Source of the DNA: Rickettsiales bacterium
Lineage (GTDB): Bacteria; Pseudomonadota; Alphaproteobacteria; Rickettsiales; UBA998
Length of the DNA: 64,000 bases
NCBI GenBank assembly: GCA_024304995.1
Contig: JAMWZD010000001.1
Location: forward strand, 255,472 to 319,471
Reading direction: 5' to 3'
Part shown: positions 36,921-44,838 of the stretch, piece after piece
How positions within the stretch are numbered: the first letter of the stretch is position 1
Layout: the number at the start of each line of letters is the position of its first letter
Program-made: the position numbers and the translations under genes
Notes under the pieces: model-generated
Database searches by the model: none
Told to the model about the DNA's origin: nothing
Seen by the model: only the letters and a program-made list of their open reading frames with translations

Positions 36921-37164
36921 GCGCCCTTAGCCGTTGTTCAACACGATCTTTAATGTCGGATATACTGGCATCGCTGATGCCGCTATCGAGCCCTTCACGG
37001 ATTAATGCCCGTAAATCATGCTCAGCCTGACGGCGTTCCTGATCACGGCGAATCAGATCACGAAAATATTCGCTATCATTGCCGTAACGTCCGTTTTCTA
37101 TCTGGGCTTTCACCCAATGCTCCATCGTATCCGATATTGTAATCGTTTTGCGTGTCATCGTCAT
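36895..37164 (-). CDS. parD: ParD-like antitoxin
   Basis: This 89-residue protein uses the start at 37164 (TAGGAATAAC upstream). The N-terminal ribbon-helix-helix is TRKTITISDTMEHWVKAQIE, with YGNDSEYFRDLIRRDQERRQ as the second helix region typical of ParD. A C-terminal tail neutralises the toxin. It binds DNA and represses its own operon. Located before parE on the same strand, in the control region shared with the divergent coupling protein gene. Confidence 0.87.
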   Translation of the reverse strand: MTMTRKTITISDTMEHWVKAQIENGRYGNDSEYFRDLIRRDQERRQAEHDLRALIREGLDSGISDASISDIKDRVEQRLRARGDVSANH

Positions 37165-37300
37165 AATGTTATTCCTATGCGTCAATAGTATGATGATTAT
37201 CATACGCTATAATCGCATATCCTGCAATCCTTTCCATCCGCCCGGACTGCGTGATGGGATGCGATATTCTATTCCCTGAAACCATTTTCAGGAGAATAGG

Positions 37301-38974
37301 ATGAGCCAGCCAGAACGCGCCCCGTTGATACGCGGGCATATTGTCAAAGCAATTATATTGCTAATACTCAGCACCCAGTTAAAACCCTTGCTACAGGAAT
37401 ACCACATTTATGGGCAATATCTGTGTTATTTTGTAGCAGGGTGTGAGATTGTAACCGTTCTGCGCACACTGCCGCGCGTGATGATGCATCGCCTGAAGCG
37501 CCGCCGCGCATTTCAGGCAAGCAGTAATTACGGAGATGCCAGCTGGCTAAGTGCATTGCAGATCAAAGCGCGTGGTCTTTATCGCACCACCAATATGCTG
37601 TTTATGGGATTATGCTGTGAGACGGGTAAGCCTCTTTTCGCCAATCTGCAACCGCATGGCTTCCTCTATGCAGCAACAGGCAGTGGTAAAACACGGGATT
37701 TCTTTATTCCGACATTACTGCATTATGCGGGATCGCTGATCACGATTGATATGAAAGCGACGCAGGCAGTAATCACTGCCAAAGCGCGTATGGAACAATT
37801 CGGGCATCGTATTATCACGCTGAACCCCTCTCAGCTTGAGAGCGATATTTTAGGATTGTCAGAACGGTATAATCCGCTACAAATTATCATTAATGCATGG
37901 CGGCGTGGGTGCATACAGGATATTGTCACCCTAACCAAAGAATTTGTGGCGCAGATTTATCCTGAATCCAAACATCAAAGTCATTCCATCAGCCCCAACC
38001 GCTACTTTCATAACGGGACGCAGGGCATTTTGATGTTTGTGTTTATGTATCTGATCACGCTGAGTAAAGAACGCCCTGCCACACTGAATGCTGCCTTCAT
38101 GATGCTATGTGATCAAGAGGCAGTCATAGATGCGCTCTATACTGCGCAATCCAGTGATGTGCTAAAAGGCGATCTGGCATTAATGGCAACCAAACTGCTG
38201 GATATTGCCGAAGCCGAGAATAAAGAACACTGGAATACCTTCCTTGAGGGCGCATCCCAGCAACTAACTGCCTATTCTAACAGTAGCTGGCTGGCAGATG
38301 TCACCTCTGCCAGTGATTTTGAAATCACGGATTTAAAGAAAGAACGCATCACACTCTATATCATTATTGATCCTGCGCGGCGTGAAGCGTTTTATCCATG
38401 GGCAGCGCTTATGGGATGGTGTTATCAAAAAGAAATGCTGTTGGATCGTAGCGCCACGGTTGTGCCGTTTCTTATGGATGAGGCAAGTAATACGCCGATT
38501 CATAATGTGATGAGCAGTTTAACAGAAATCCGCGAATATGGCGGGCGGTTTTTCTTCAGCTTCCAGTCAATGGCAGCCATGGAGAAGGCGTATGGCAAGG
38601 AAGATGTGCAAATCATGAAAGATCAGTGTCATCTGCAGATTTTTCTCAATGTGAATGAGCATAAATTATCAGAAGAACTTTCTGCCATGCTGGGCAATAC
38701 CACCATGGTGACAGAGAATAATCAGATCGGCTATTATAAGAACGATTTGACGCAACTCAGCGTATCTGAGGCGGCAAAGCCATTACTTTCACCAATCGAA
38801 ATCCGCGCCTGTGAGCATACGATTATTGCCTATGAGGGGCAGTTTCTGCGTAGCTGGTCAATCGGCTATCATCAGGCAACGCCATGGTGTCATCTGGCGG
38901 AGACAAATCCGTTCTACAAAAAGCGCTATAAGGGCAAAATCCAGCTACGCCTGCGCTATTCCAAGAATGTCTAA
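37301..38974 (+). CDS. Type IV coupling protein, VirD4/TraG-like
   Basis: This 557-residue protein joins the relaxosome to a secretion channel. An N-terminal membrane region (IVKAIILLILSTQLKPLL, YFVAGCEIVTVL) is followed by Walker A ATGSGKTRDFFIPTLLHYAG at about residue 126 and the usual ITIDMKATQAVI. Walker B is PFLMDEASNTPIHNVM at about 390, and FFFSFQSMAAMEKAYG is the conserved coupling-protein motif. CAGGAG precedes the ATG. No channel (VirB) genes are in the window, so the element must borrow one. Confidence 0.9.
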   Translation: MSQPERAPLIRGHIVKAIILLILSTQLKPLLQEYHIYGQYLCYFVAGCEIVTVLRTLPRVMMHRLKRRRAFQASSNYGDASWLSALQIKARGLYRTTNMLFMGLCCETGKPLFANLQPHGFLYAATGSGKTRDFFIPTLLHYAGSLITIDMKATQAVITAKARMEQFGHRIITLNPSQLESDILGLSERYNPLQIIINAWRRGCIQDIVTLTKEFVAQIYPESKHQSHSISPNRYFHNGTQGILMFVFMYLITLSKERPATLNAAFMMLCDQEAVIDALYTAQSSDVLKGDLALMATKLLDIAEAENKEHWNTFLEGASQQLTAYSNSSWLADVTSASDFEITDLKKERITLYIIIDPARREAFYPWAALMGWCYQKEMLLDRSATVVPFLMDEASNTPIHNVMSSLTEIREYGGRFFFSFQSMAAMEKAYGKEDVQIMKDQCHLQIFLNVNEHKLSEELSAMLGNTTMVTENNQIGYYKNDLTQLSVSEAAKPLLSPIEIRACEHTIIAYEGQFLRSWSIGYHQATPWCHLAETNPFYKKRYKGKIQLRLRYSKNV

Positions 38975-39010
38975 TCATCACCATCACTTATCAGATTCAG
39001 GACTATCATT

Positions 39011-39349
39011 ATGCTACGTTACTTTTTACGCTATTTAATCTCTTTCTTCACGTGCAGACCATCCGTGCTGTGGCACTGGACACCACGGCGTGTCATGTTG
39101 TGGCAGCGGCTTGACAAAGCCGTGCTGGCAATACGCCTCTATAGTGCCGCGCTCTATATCGTTCCAGCCTTTGCAGTCTGGTTTGCATTCACCCATTACG
39201 GCACACCGCATGTACTGGTTAATTACGCGCAGTTCGGCACGGGGCGCTATAGCTATCGCTCCCACTGTGAATATATCGGCATTTATGGCAGTGTTAGAGA
39301 AGAAACACATAACTGTCCGTTTGTCACGCTAATCAAGCGAGAACAGTAA
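39011..39349 (+). CDS. Small membrane protein, unknown
   Basis: This 112-residue protein has AGGA at good spacing before the ATG. A basic, aromatic N-terminus is followed by one hydrophobic segment (LYSAALYIVPAFAVWFAFTH) and a polar tail with two cysteines. No family is recognised. It follows the coupling protein gene by 36 bases and ends in a hairpin shared with the convergent gene. Confidence 0.62.
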   Translation: MLRYFLRYLISFFTCRPSVLWHWTPRRVMLWQRLDKAVLAIRLYSAALYIVPAFAVWFAFTHYGTPHVLVNYAQFGTGRYSYRSHCEYIGIYGSVREETHNCPFVTLIKREQ

Positions 39350-39366
39350 TGTTCAGCTTGATTAGC
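39328..39366. terminator. Hairpin shared by convergent genes
   Basis: Perfect 11-base arms GCTAATCAAGC / GCTTGATTAGC with an inner GAAC/GTTC pairing enclose the stop of the plus-strand gene and contain the restored stop of the minus-strand gene. It is probably a bidirectional terminator, although T-runs are absent. Confidence 0.65.
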
Positions 39367-39650
39367 GCCCTGTCAGCCCTTTGACCATCTCACGCATGGC
39401 GCTGATCTCATCATAATAGCGCCATGCGGTTCATCCAGCTTTGCGCCTGTAATGCATTCATGTTATCAGGCGGCAGCATCCATGTGCGCACCCGTTCAAA
39501 CATGACATCCGCCAGAATCTCCTGATCCACCCCGCGCTGTTTCATCCGTGTCAGTACCATATCCAGCTCTTCTTCAAACAACGCACGGTCAGGGTGAAAC
39601 ATCAGCTCACTAAAGGTTTTTGGCGGTGGTGGCTTCGCATTCTCTGTCAC
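39362..39650 (-). pseudogene. Small element protein with probable single-base frameshift
   Basis: As written the frame stops after 79 residues at 39411 (MTENAKPPPPKTFSELMFHP, then LFEEELDMVLTRMKQRGVDQ). Removing one base of the doubled G at 39428-39429 makes it continue as AWRYYDEISAMREMVKGLTG to a stop at 39362, giving 95 residues. That end lies inside the shared hairpin, which supports it as the original gene end. The Pro-rich start and helical body resemble small backbone proteins of transfer regions; no function is known. Confidence 0.62.
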
Positions 39651-39712
39651 GCCCGGATCATAGCACGAATAGCGCTATCATAGCAAATACCATCCACACT
39701 AAGAGGTTTATC

Positions 39713-40390
39713 ATGGATAAAAAACAACGCGCATCACGCGAGTATTTTAATGCAGTATCACGATCCGATATGAAGATTCTGCATGATCATCCGCGTGGTT
39801 TATCGGTCTGTCGCACACTTGAAGAACATGCGCTGCACAAGCGTGATGTATATGCAGAAACTGTCAGGCACAACAGAAGCACATGGATCAATGATCGCGC
39901 AGAAGCATTATGGCATCATTATCGTACAAATGACACGCCAGAATTAAAACCCGATGGTGGTGATTATACGCCATCATGGAATGACTGCGTGAAACAGGCA
40001 CGAGACGAAGTCGATGCAGCTATCAAAGCACAGTATAACACCATCGAACAGCAAAAGCGCCAGCGCCAACAGCGCGTGATGAACCATGTGAGATCACAGC
40101 GCTCACAAATGCGTCAGGATATCGCGCACATCAACAAGCACTGCGCCGAGATGAAGCAGGAAAACCGCCGAGCCTATATTGCCAAGAAAGATCATTATAT
40201 CGCACTGGCGGCAGAGCTAGGCATTAAGCAACCCGCTGAGCATATTCGTAATGACTATAACACCATGCAAAGCAAGCTGGATGACAGACGCAAACATGAG
40301 CTTCAGGCTCTGCATCAGCGCTATGGCTTTACTTACGCGGCGCAGGAGATGAAGTTAAAGCAGAAATTTAAAGCAAGCCAGAGTTACTAA
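39713..40390 (+). CDS. Coiled-coil element protein, unknown
   Basis: This 225-residue protein uses the ATG at 39713 (AAGAGG upstream). It is highly charged and helical, with long coiled-coil stretches (EQQKRQRQQRVMNHVRSQRS, KQENRRAYIAKKDHYIALAA) and an early segment MKILHDHPRGLSVCRTLEEH. The C-terminus is basic (MKLKQKFKASQSY). No enzyme motif is visible; a DNA- or relaxase-associated role is possible from charge alone. Base composition matches the element backbone. Confidence 0.68.
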   Translation: MDKKQRASREYFNAVSRSDMKILHDHPRGLSVCRTLEEHALHKRDVYAETVRHNRSTWINDRAEALWHHYRTNDTPELKPDGGDYTPSWNDCVKQARDEVDAAIKAQYNTIEQQKRQRQQRVMNHVRSQRSQMRQDIAHINKHCAEMKQENRRAYIAKKDHYIALAAELGIKQPAEHIRNDYNTMQSKLDDRRKHELQALHQRYGFTYAAQEMKLKQKFKASQSY

Positions 40391-40417
40391 CTCTGACTTG
40401 CCATGATCAGTTAACGA

Positions 40418-40892
40418 TTAATCGTTATCGTTTGAGTCATCTGAATGCTCATCATCTTCGCGTTTCAGAAATTCAGATATCTTATCAGCTTCAGCTTTAT
40501 ATTGCGCGTCGACAGCGCGTAAAAAGCCATCTGCAGAGTCCAGAAAGCCGATGTTCTTAGTATAGCCTCCTGTTCTAAAACGATCATAGAAGCAAGCTTC
40601 AATATCGCGACTGGTTTCTGTCATTTCAGACGGAAAACGCGCAAACAGCACGTCTGGATTATCGCGATAAAAGTCTGAAACGACTTTTAAAGCCTGCTCT
40701 CTTCCCATGCCTATTCTATTAAAAGCATCACGCATATTGTCCTGATACTTCTTATTAAGCAGATCCGACAACGGCGCAATTTGTTCAATTCTATCGAAGT
40801 CTTTAATATTTAGATTTCCAAGTTCTGACCTTAAACGCAGATATGTACTTGAAAGACTGGTTGCTGCAAATAAATCTTTTTTTTGTGTTCAT
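40418..40892 (-). pseudogene. Unknown protein with frameshift in an A8 tract
   Basis: The 3' part reads LLNKKYQDNMRDAFNRIGMG and then FSEMTE-like acidic helices to DDSNDND. Its only in-frame start as written is a TTG at 40771. Upstream, an ATG at 40892 with GAGG at proper spacing begins MNTK in another frame. Dropping one A from the eight-A run (40877-40884 on the plus strand as T) joins the two: MNTKKDLFAATSLSSTYLRL and onward, 157 residues in all. An A8 tract at the fifth codon is also a place where phase variation or transcriptional slippage could switch the gene. Confidence 0.58.
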
Positions 40893-41117
40893 AAGCTTCC
40901 TCTTTAAAAAATATTCTCCATGTCGGTTTTCGATACGGAAAAAGAAAGCTATCAACGAAAAAACATTATTTCATCGTTTTCTCCCCACCAAAACTATAGC
41001 CTTAAAGACGAGAGAGAAGCGTCCGAAAGTGGTTTACATAAAAACAGTATCCATATAATATGTTTCAAATCCATAATTATTGGATTTATTAATTAGCTTT
41101 AGATTACGAGGGATATA

Positions 41118-41969
41118 ATGAAATATAGACCAGAACTTGTTCACTGCGAACAGAATGTTATTCACATAATAAACGATTATAATCGAGCGGTCAAGATGGG
41201 ATGCTTTTCTTTGAATGGGTCCAAACTACACCCGGAATCAGGAATATATAATGATAAAAAGTATGAAGCTGTTAAAAGGCATAAATCTACGATAGGAGCG
41301 GTTAGAAAAAATCCTCAAGCAGAGTGGACACGCATAAAGCAAGAGGCTTTCGAAAACTTAATTGATGTTCTGTACGACCATAAATATTCAGATGGTTCTC
41401 ATGCTCTCACTTTGTGGAGCAACAAGGAAATATACAAATCTACTGAAGCTTTATATCACTCAAGGAATCTGTATTACAACGATAATAGTGGGCTTGATAT
41501 TTCTAAACTCGTTGGACAGTACCGTATATTCAAAATAGCTACAAATGATAATGAATGTGTTCTTGGCGGTAAACTTGAGATTATCCAAGATAACAAGCTG
41601 AACATTCTAAAAACAATAGAAACAAGTATATTTAAACCTAAAAATGATAATATAATATATCAATATCATGGAACAATTCATTACGCGCACGATGCCTCAA
41701 GTTTAATATGGGAAGATGGAAGTAGAGAAAAATCATTTAGGCAAACGAGATTATTAATTCGCCCTGAGGCAAATGTCGTCAATATGGAGGGGGTTATGTT
41801 TTTGAATTTTGGACGCAACCATTTTACACGATCGGTGTATATTGATAACCAAACAGACGGGTTTGAGATATTTGCTGACCACTATACAAGCGATAAAATA
41901 CCCGATAAATTCAAGGCTTATTTAAAGCCATCTAGTGTTATAAAGCATGAATACAGTGCAAATGTGTAA
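41118..41969 (+). CDS. Unknown protein in AT-rich cargo segment
   Basis: This 283-residue protein has GAGGGA before the ATG. An N-terminal helical region (QNVIHIINDYNRAVKMGCFS) leads to a beta-rich half (QYRIFKIATNDNECVLGGKL, IYQYHGTIHYAHDASSLIWE, RQTRLLIRPEANVVNMEGVM). There is no signal peptide or membrane segment. I do not recognise a family. AT content is well above that of the element backbone, which points to a separate acquisition. It could be a defence or sensing protein, but nothing in the sequence shows that. Confidence 0.68.
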   Translation: MKYRPELVHCEQNVIHIINDYNRAVKMGCFSLNGSKLHPESGIYNDKKYEAVKRHKSTIGAVRKNPQAEWTRIKQEAFENLIDVLYDHKYSDGSHALTLWSNKEIYKSTEALYHSRNLYYNDNSGLDISKLVGQYRIFKIATNDNECVLGGKLEIIQDNKLNILKTIETSIFKPKNDNIIYQYHGTIHYAHDASSLIWEDGSREKSFRQTRLLIRPEANVVNMEGVMFLNFGRNHFTRSVYIDNQTDGFEIFADHYTSDKIPDKFKAYLKPSSVIKHEYSANV

Positions 41970-42004
41970 CAATTCAGCTAAATTTTGTAGCGCAACAGAC
42001 TGCT

Positions 42005-42376
42005 CTAGGCTGGCTGTATTGCAGCTACTGAACAAAAAGGAAAATCTTTTTGCGATATAGTACCATTATTAATTTCTTCCTGAATGCGTTCCCATATTAA
42101 CTCATCTACGCTTGGCTGCCAAAATGTGATGAGGGATATATTTTCAGGATTTTCCTGATGTTTTTGAATAAGCGCTTTAAATGCTTTTTTATATTCTTTT
42201 AATTGCTCCATATCACCAACTTTAATATTTCTGGCGATACCTTCCTGTACATGCATAAAAGATTCGACGCGTTTATCACTAAATTCTTCTTGATTTTGAA
42301 GTTTTACATCAAATTCAGCAACATAATACCCAGCTACATTATTATATTCTTTAATACGACTAAATTTTACTGCCAT
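42005..42376 (-). CDS. Unknown protein in AT-rich cargo segment
   Basis: This 123-residue protein has AGGAAAGG before the ATG. It begins MAVKFSRIKEYNNVAGYYVA and has helical segments with KEYKKAFKALIQKHQENPEN. No known domain. It is convergent with the 283-residue gene and sits between it and the resolvase. Function unknown. Confidence 0.62.
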   Translation of the reverse strand: MAVKFSRIKEYNNVAGYYVAEFDVKLQNQEEFSDKRVESFMHVQEGIARNIKVGDMEQLKEYKKAFKALIQKHQENPENISLITFWQPSVDELIWERIQEEINNGTISQKDFPFCSVAAIQPA

Positions 42377-42485
42377 GAAAAAACCTTTCCTATTTATAAT
42401 ATGAAAATGCCATTTAAGAGAAATTATAGCAATAGGTTGATATTCCTAGACTTTTCAAAAGGATTTGAGAGGGAAGCCATATAAA

Positions 42486-43034
42486 TTATCGAAAACGCTC
42501 CACACTACTCAACACAGTCTGCCGCGCACAGCCAAAATGCTTGGCGACATCATCTGGTGTGCTGCCAGCATCCAGCATGGTTTTTGCTTCCAGTATATCA
42601 TCATTGCTCAGGCGGTATGGGCGACCTAATTTTATGCCTCTTGCTTTGGCGGATGCCATGCCTTGCGCCGTTCTGCGTGACAGGCAACGCCGCTCATAGT
42701 GCGCAAAGGCGGCAAGCACGGTGAACATCAGCTCGCCTTCAGGAGTACTGTTATCAATACACAGTGAGATAATTTCAAACGTAATACCTTTATCACGCAG
42801 CATCTGCTCTGTTTGTAGTGCTTCAACACTGGAGCGAAAGGCACGGTCTAAATCCAGCACCACCATCCTGTCGCCTGATTTTAATTTACGTTTAAGTTTC
42901 GTAAATTCAGGGCGCTTCTTGCTGGTGGCTGATATGGTTTCAATGAATAGCTGGTCGCAGGATGATTCAAGCTGATCTATCTGCCGTTGAACGTCCTGTT
43001 TATCGGTGGAAACACGGATATAACCATAGCGCAT
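42486..43034 (-). CDS. Small serine recombinase (resolvase/invertase family)
   Basis: This 182-residue protein has the catalytic Ser in YGYIRVSTDKQDVQRQIDQL (residue 9) and conserved LDRAFRSSVEALQTEQMLRD. A C-terminal helix-turn-helix (DVAKHFGCARQTVLSSVERF) completes the TnpR/Hin/Pin architecture. It could resolve dimers of the excised circle, invert a segment, or be left from a transposon. No terminal inverted repeats or invertible segment are obvious next to it. It marks the right border of the AT-rich cargo. Confidence 0.9.
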   Translation of the reverse strand: MRYGYIRVSTDKQDVQRQIDQLESSCDQLFIETISATSKKRPEFTKLKRKLKSGDRMVVLDLDRAFRSSVEALQTEQMLRDKGITFEIISLCIDNSTPEGELMFTVLAAFAHYERRCLSRRTAQGMASAKARGIKLGRPYRLSNDDILEAKTMLDAGSTPDDVAKHFGCARQTVLSSVERFR

Positions 43035-43232
43035 GGGCGGTGCCTTTCTTCATAGGTTTGCATACGCAGAAAGAAAGGAACCTTTTCTTAATTGCAGTTC
43101 CGGTTAGTTCTCAGGACAATGGTTATCACTATAAACAGACACACCATTCCCAATACTTCTTCATTTAACCATATTATGGTTGTAAATACAAGAAAACGCG
43201 CAAAAGAAACGTTCCTATTTTGAGAGTGTGTT

Positions 43233-43550
43233 ATGCGTGGTTTGACAGCATTATCTATTATTACAGCGTGCCTGATGGCAACGTCATCACAGGCATCACA
43301 TTATAAAAGCAGCGAATTGATGGCGTTTCCACAATCGGTGCGTGATGCCTTTATTGCTGGGAGCTTCATGTCTATTGGGCATGTAGCAACGCTAAAGGAT
43401 AAAGAACAGGGAAAATGTATCTGGGATTGGTATTTTCTTGATCCTGACAGCAAAACTACAGAGCTTGAAGCTGCGATGCGAAAATATCCTGATACAAGTC
43501 CAACGGCTATATTTATCGGCAAGGTTCAACAGAATTGCGGTACATTATGA
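43233..43550 (+). CDS. Small exported protein
   Basis: This 105-residue protein has a signal peptide (MRGLTALSIITACLMATSSQ, cleaved near QAS). The mature part has two cysteines (KCIWDWYF and QQNCGTL) and FIAGSFMSIGHVA, a size and pattern like Rap1a/Tai immunity-type proteins of transfer elements. That resemblance is weak. Its stop overlaps the next start (ATGA), so the two are coupled. Confidence 0.68.
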   Translation: MRGLTALSIITACLMATSSQASHYKSSELMAFPQSVRDAFIAGSFMSIGHVATLKDKEQGKCIWDWYFLDPDSKTTELEAAMRKYPDTSPTAIFIGKVQQNCGTL

Positions 43551-44371
43551 GTGATACGAAAGATATTATATTGCAACGCCGTGACGATGCGCTGGATTTC
43601 AATGCAGAAATTTCTGGCATGGATATCGGGCGGGTGAAGCGGTTTCTGTCAGCCGCAGCGCAGGAGGCATTACTCATTGCCAAAGGCAAAAAGCCTGATC
43701 CCTCGCAGATGAGCCTGCTGGATATATTATTACTGACCGATCCTGCCTATCGCCGCCTGTATCTGCAACTGGATGAGCGGTTGACGAGTATTGAAAAAGC
43801 GATTGATGATAGCTTGATTGAAATCAATGCGCATTTAGATTTGTTCGAACGCCGCAGGCAGGAATTGCAGTATAATGCTTACGTTGATGAAGATGGAAAA
43901 CGTATCTATCGGGGCATCAATGATGAGGCTTATTTTGAAGATGGAACGATGCTTGATCCGCGTAAAGTCGCACTCATTGAGTGGCAGGATCATCACTCTT
44001 TCTATCATGACTATCATGCCAACGAAAGCAACATAGCGCTTTACATGCAACATAAGCAGGAGATAACAGATTATCGCGATAATACCATCCATGATGTCCG
44101 TGAACGCATGTATGATGGTAACCCGCCTATGGACAAAGATGATTTTGAAGCAGCAACATCTAAAATCGAGGCAGATATGCCAGATTATGTGCGTCTAAAA
44201 CTACGCAATGCTCACGAATTATCATCTGATGCTGATAATTCGCTGAGTTCAACATTTAGAAAAACGATTACAAACACAGAAACAGATGCTTCAGCGTCTT
44301 TGGATATTCCAGCAGAGTTTGCAATGCCAGCATCTCCTGCTCCGGTTACACTTGCCACAAACAGTATGTAG
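43547..44371 (+). CDS. Unknown cytoplasmic element protein
   Basis: This 274-residue protein uses the ATG overlapping the previous stop. It is acidic and helical (RVKRFLSAAAQEALLIAKGK, RLTSIEKAIDDSLIEINAHL), with a Ser/Thr/Ala/Pro-rich end. No domain is recognised. It is coupled to the small exported protein, and a strong terminator lies about 100 bases downstream, so the two form a transcription unit of the element backbone. Confidence 0.68.
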   Translation: MSDTKDIILQRRDDALDFNAEISGMDIGRVKRFLSAAAQEALLIAKGKKPDPSQMSLLDILLLTDPAYRRLYLQLDERLTSIEKAIDDSLIEINAHLDLFERRRQELQYNAYVDEDGKRIYRGINDEAYFEDGTMLDPRKVALIEWQDHHSFYHDYHANESNIALYMQHKQEITDYRDNTIHDVRERMYDGNPPMDKDDFEAATSKIEADMPDYVRLKLRNAHELSSDADNSLSSTFRKTITNTETDASASLDIPAEFAMPASPAPVTLATNSM

Positions 44372-44470
44372 GCATACGACTGTATGCACTATGCCGCGTT
44401 ATTTGCACTCCAGCCTGCTTATGTGATAGGAATATAGTCCTTATACGCCATCATTGCGTTTGTAATCTTC

Positions 44471-44496
44471 ACCCCGCCCATCGTGGCGGGGTTTTT
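44471..44496 (+). terminator. Intrinsic terminator
   Basis: CCCCGCC / GGCGGGG arms with a 6-base loop are followed by TTTTT. Confidence 0.88.
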
Positions 44497-44578
44497 CGTT
44501 TATGATGTCTTTATCCAGTCATTCAAATCATAGGATGTGATCCAGCGATACTATCGCAGGAATCGCAGAGGAGTAATT

Positions 44579-44791
44579 ATGTCGCACCATAATGAAGAGT
44601 ATCGCGCCTATCTGTGTGAGATGCATTTATCTGCCGAAGCAGAGGAACAGATTATCACCTATCTGGAAGCATGGTGTCATAGTTTTATTGCTCCTGCCTT
44701 CGGTGAACATCCTGTGCAGCATACCACCGCAGGTGCATTAGAATTACAGCAACTCATCGCTACGACACAAGGCGAAGCTATGCTACGATAA
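44579..44791 (+). CDS. Small acidic protein upstream of recombinase
   Basis: This 70-residue protein has GAGGAG before the ATG at 44579. It is acidic and helical (MSHHNEEYRAYLCEMHLSAE, EQIITYLEAWCHSFI). The next gene on the same strand is the large serine recombinase, 47 bases on. Small proteins in this position sometimes act as directionality factors for serine integrases; here that is only positional inference. Confidence 0.6.
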   Translation: MSHHNEEYRAYLCEMHLSAEAEEQIITYLEAWCHSFIAPAFGEHPVQHTTAGALELQQLIATTQGEAMLR

Positions 44792-44838
44792 CCTGTATTC
44801 AGTCATCACATTATTTTTTAAGTTAAGAGGTATATCTC

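Noticed and set aside
40843-41058. A 71-codon plus-strand frame
   Set aside because: It has no ribosome site, its composition is odd, and it lies opposite the frameshifted gene at 40418-40892.
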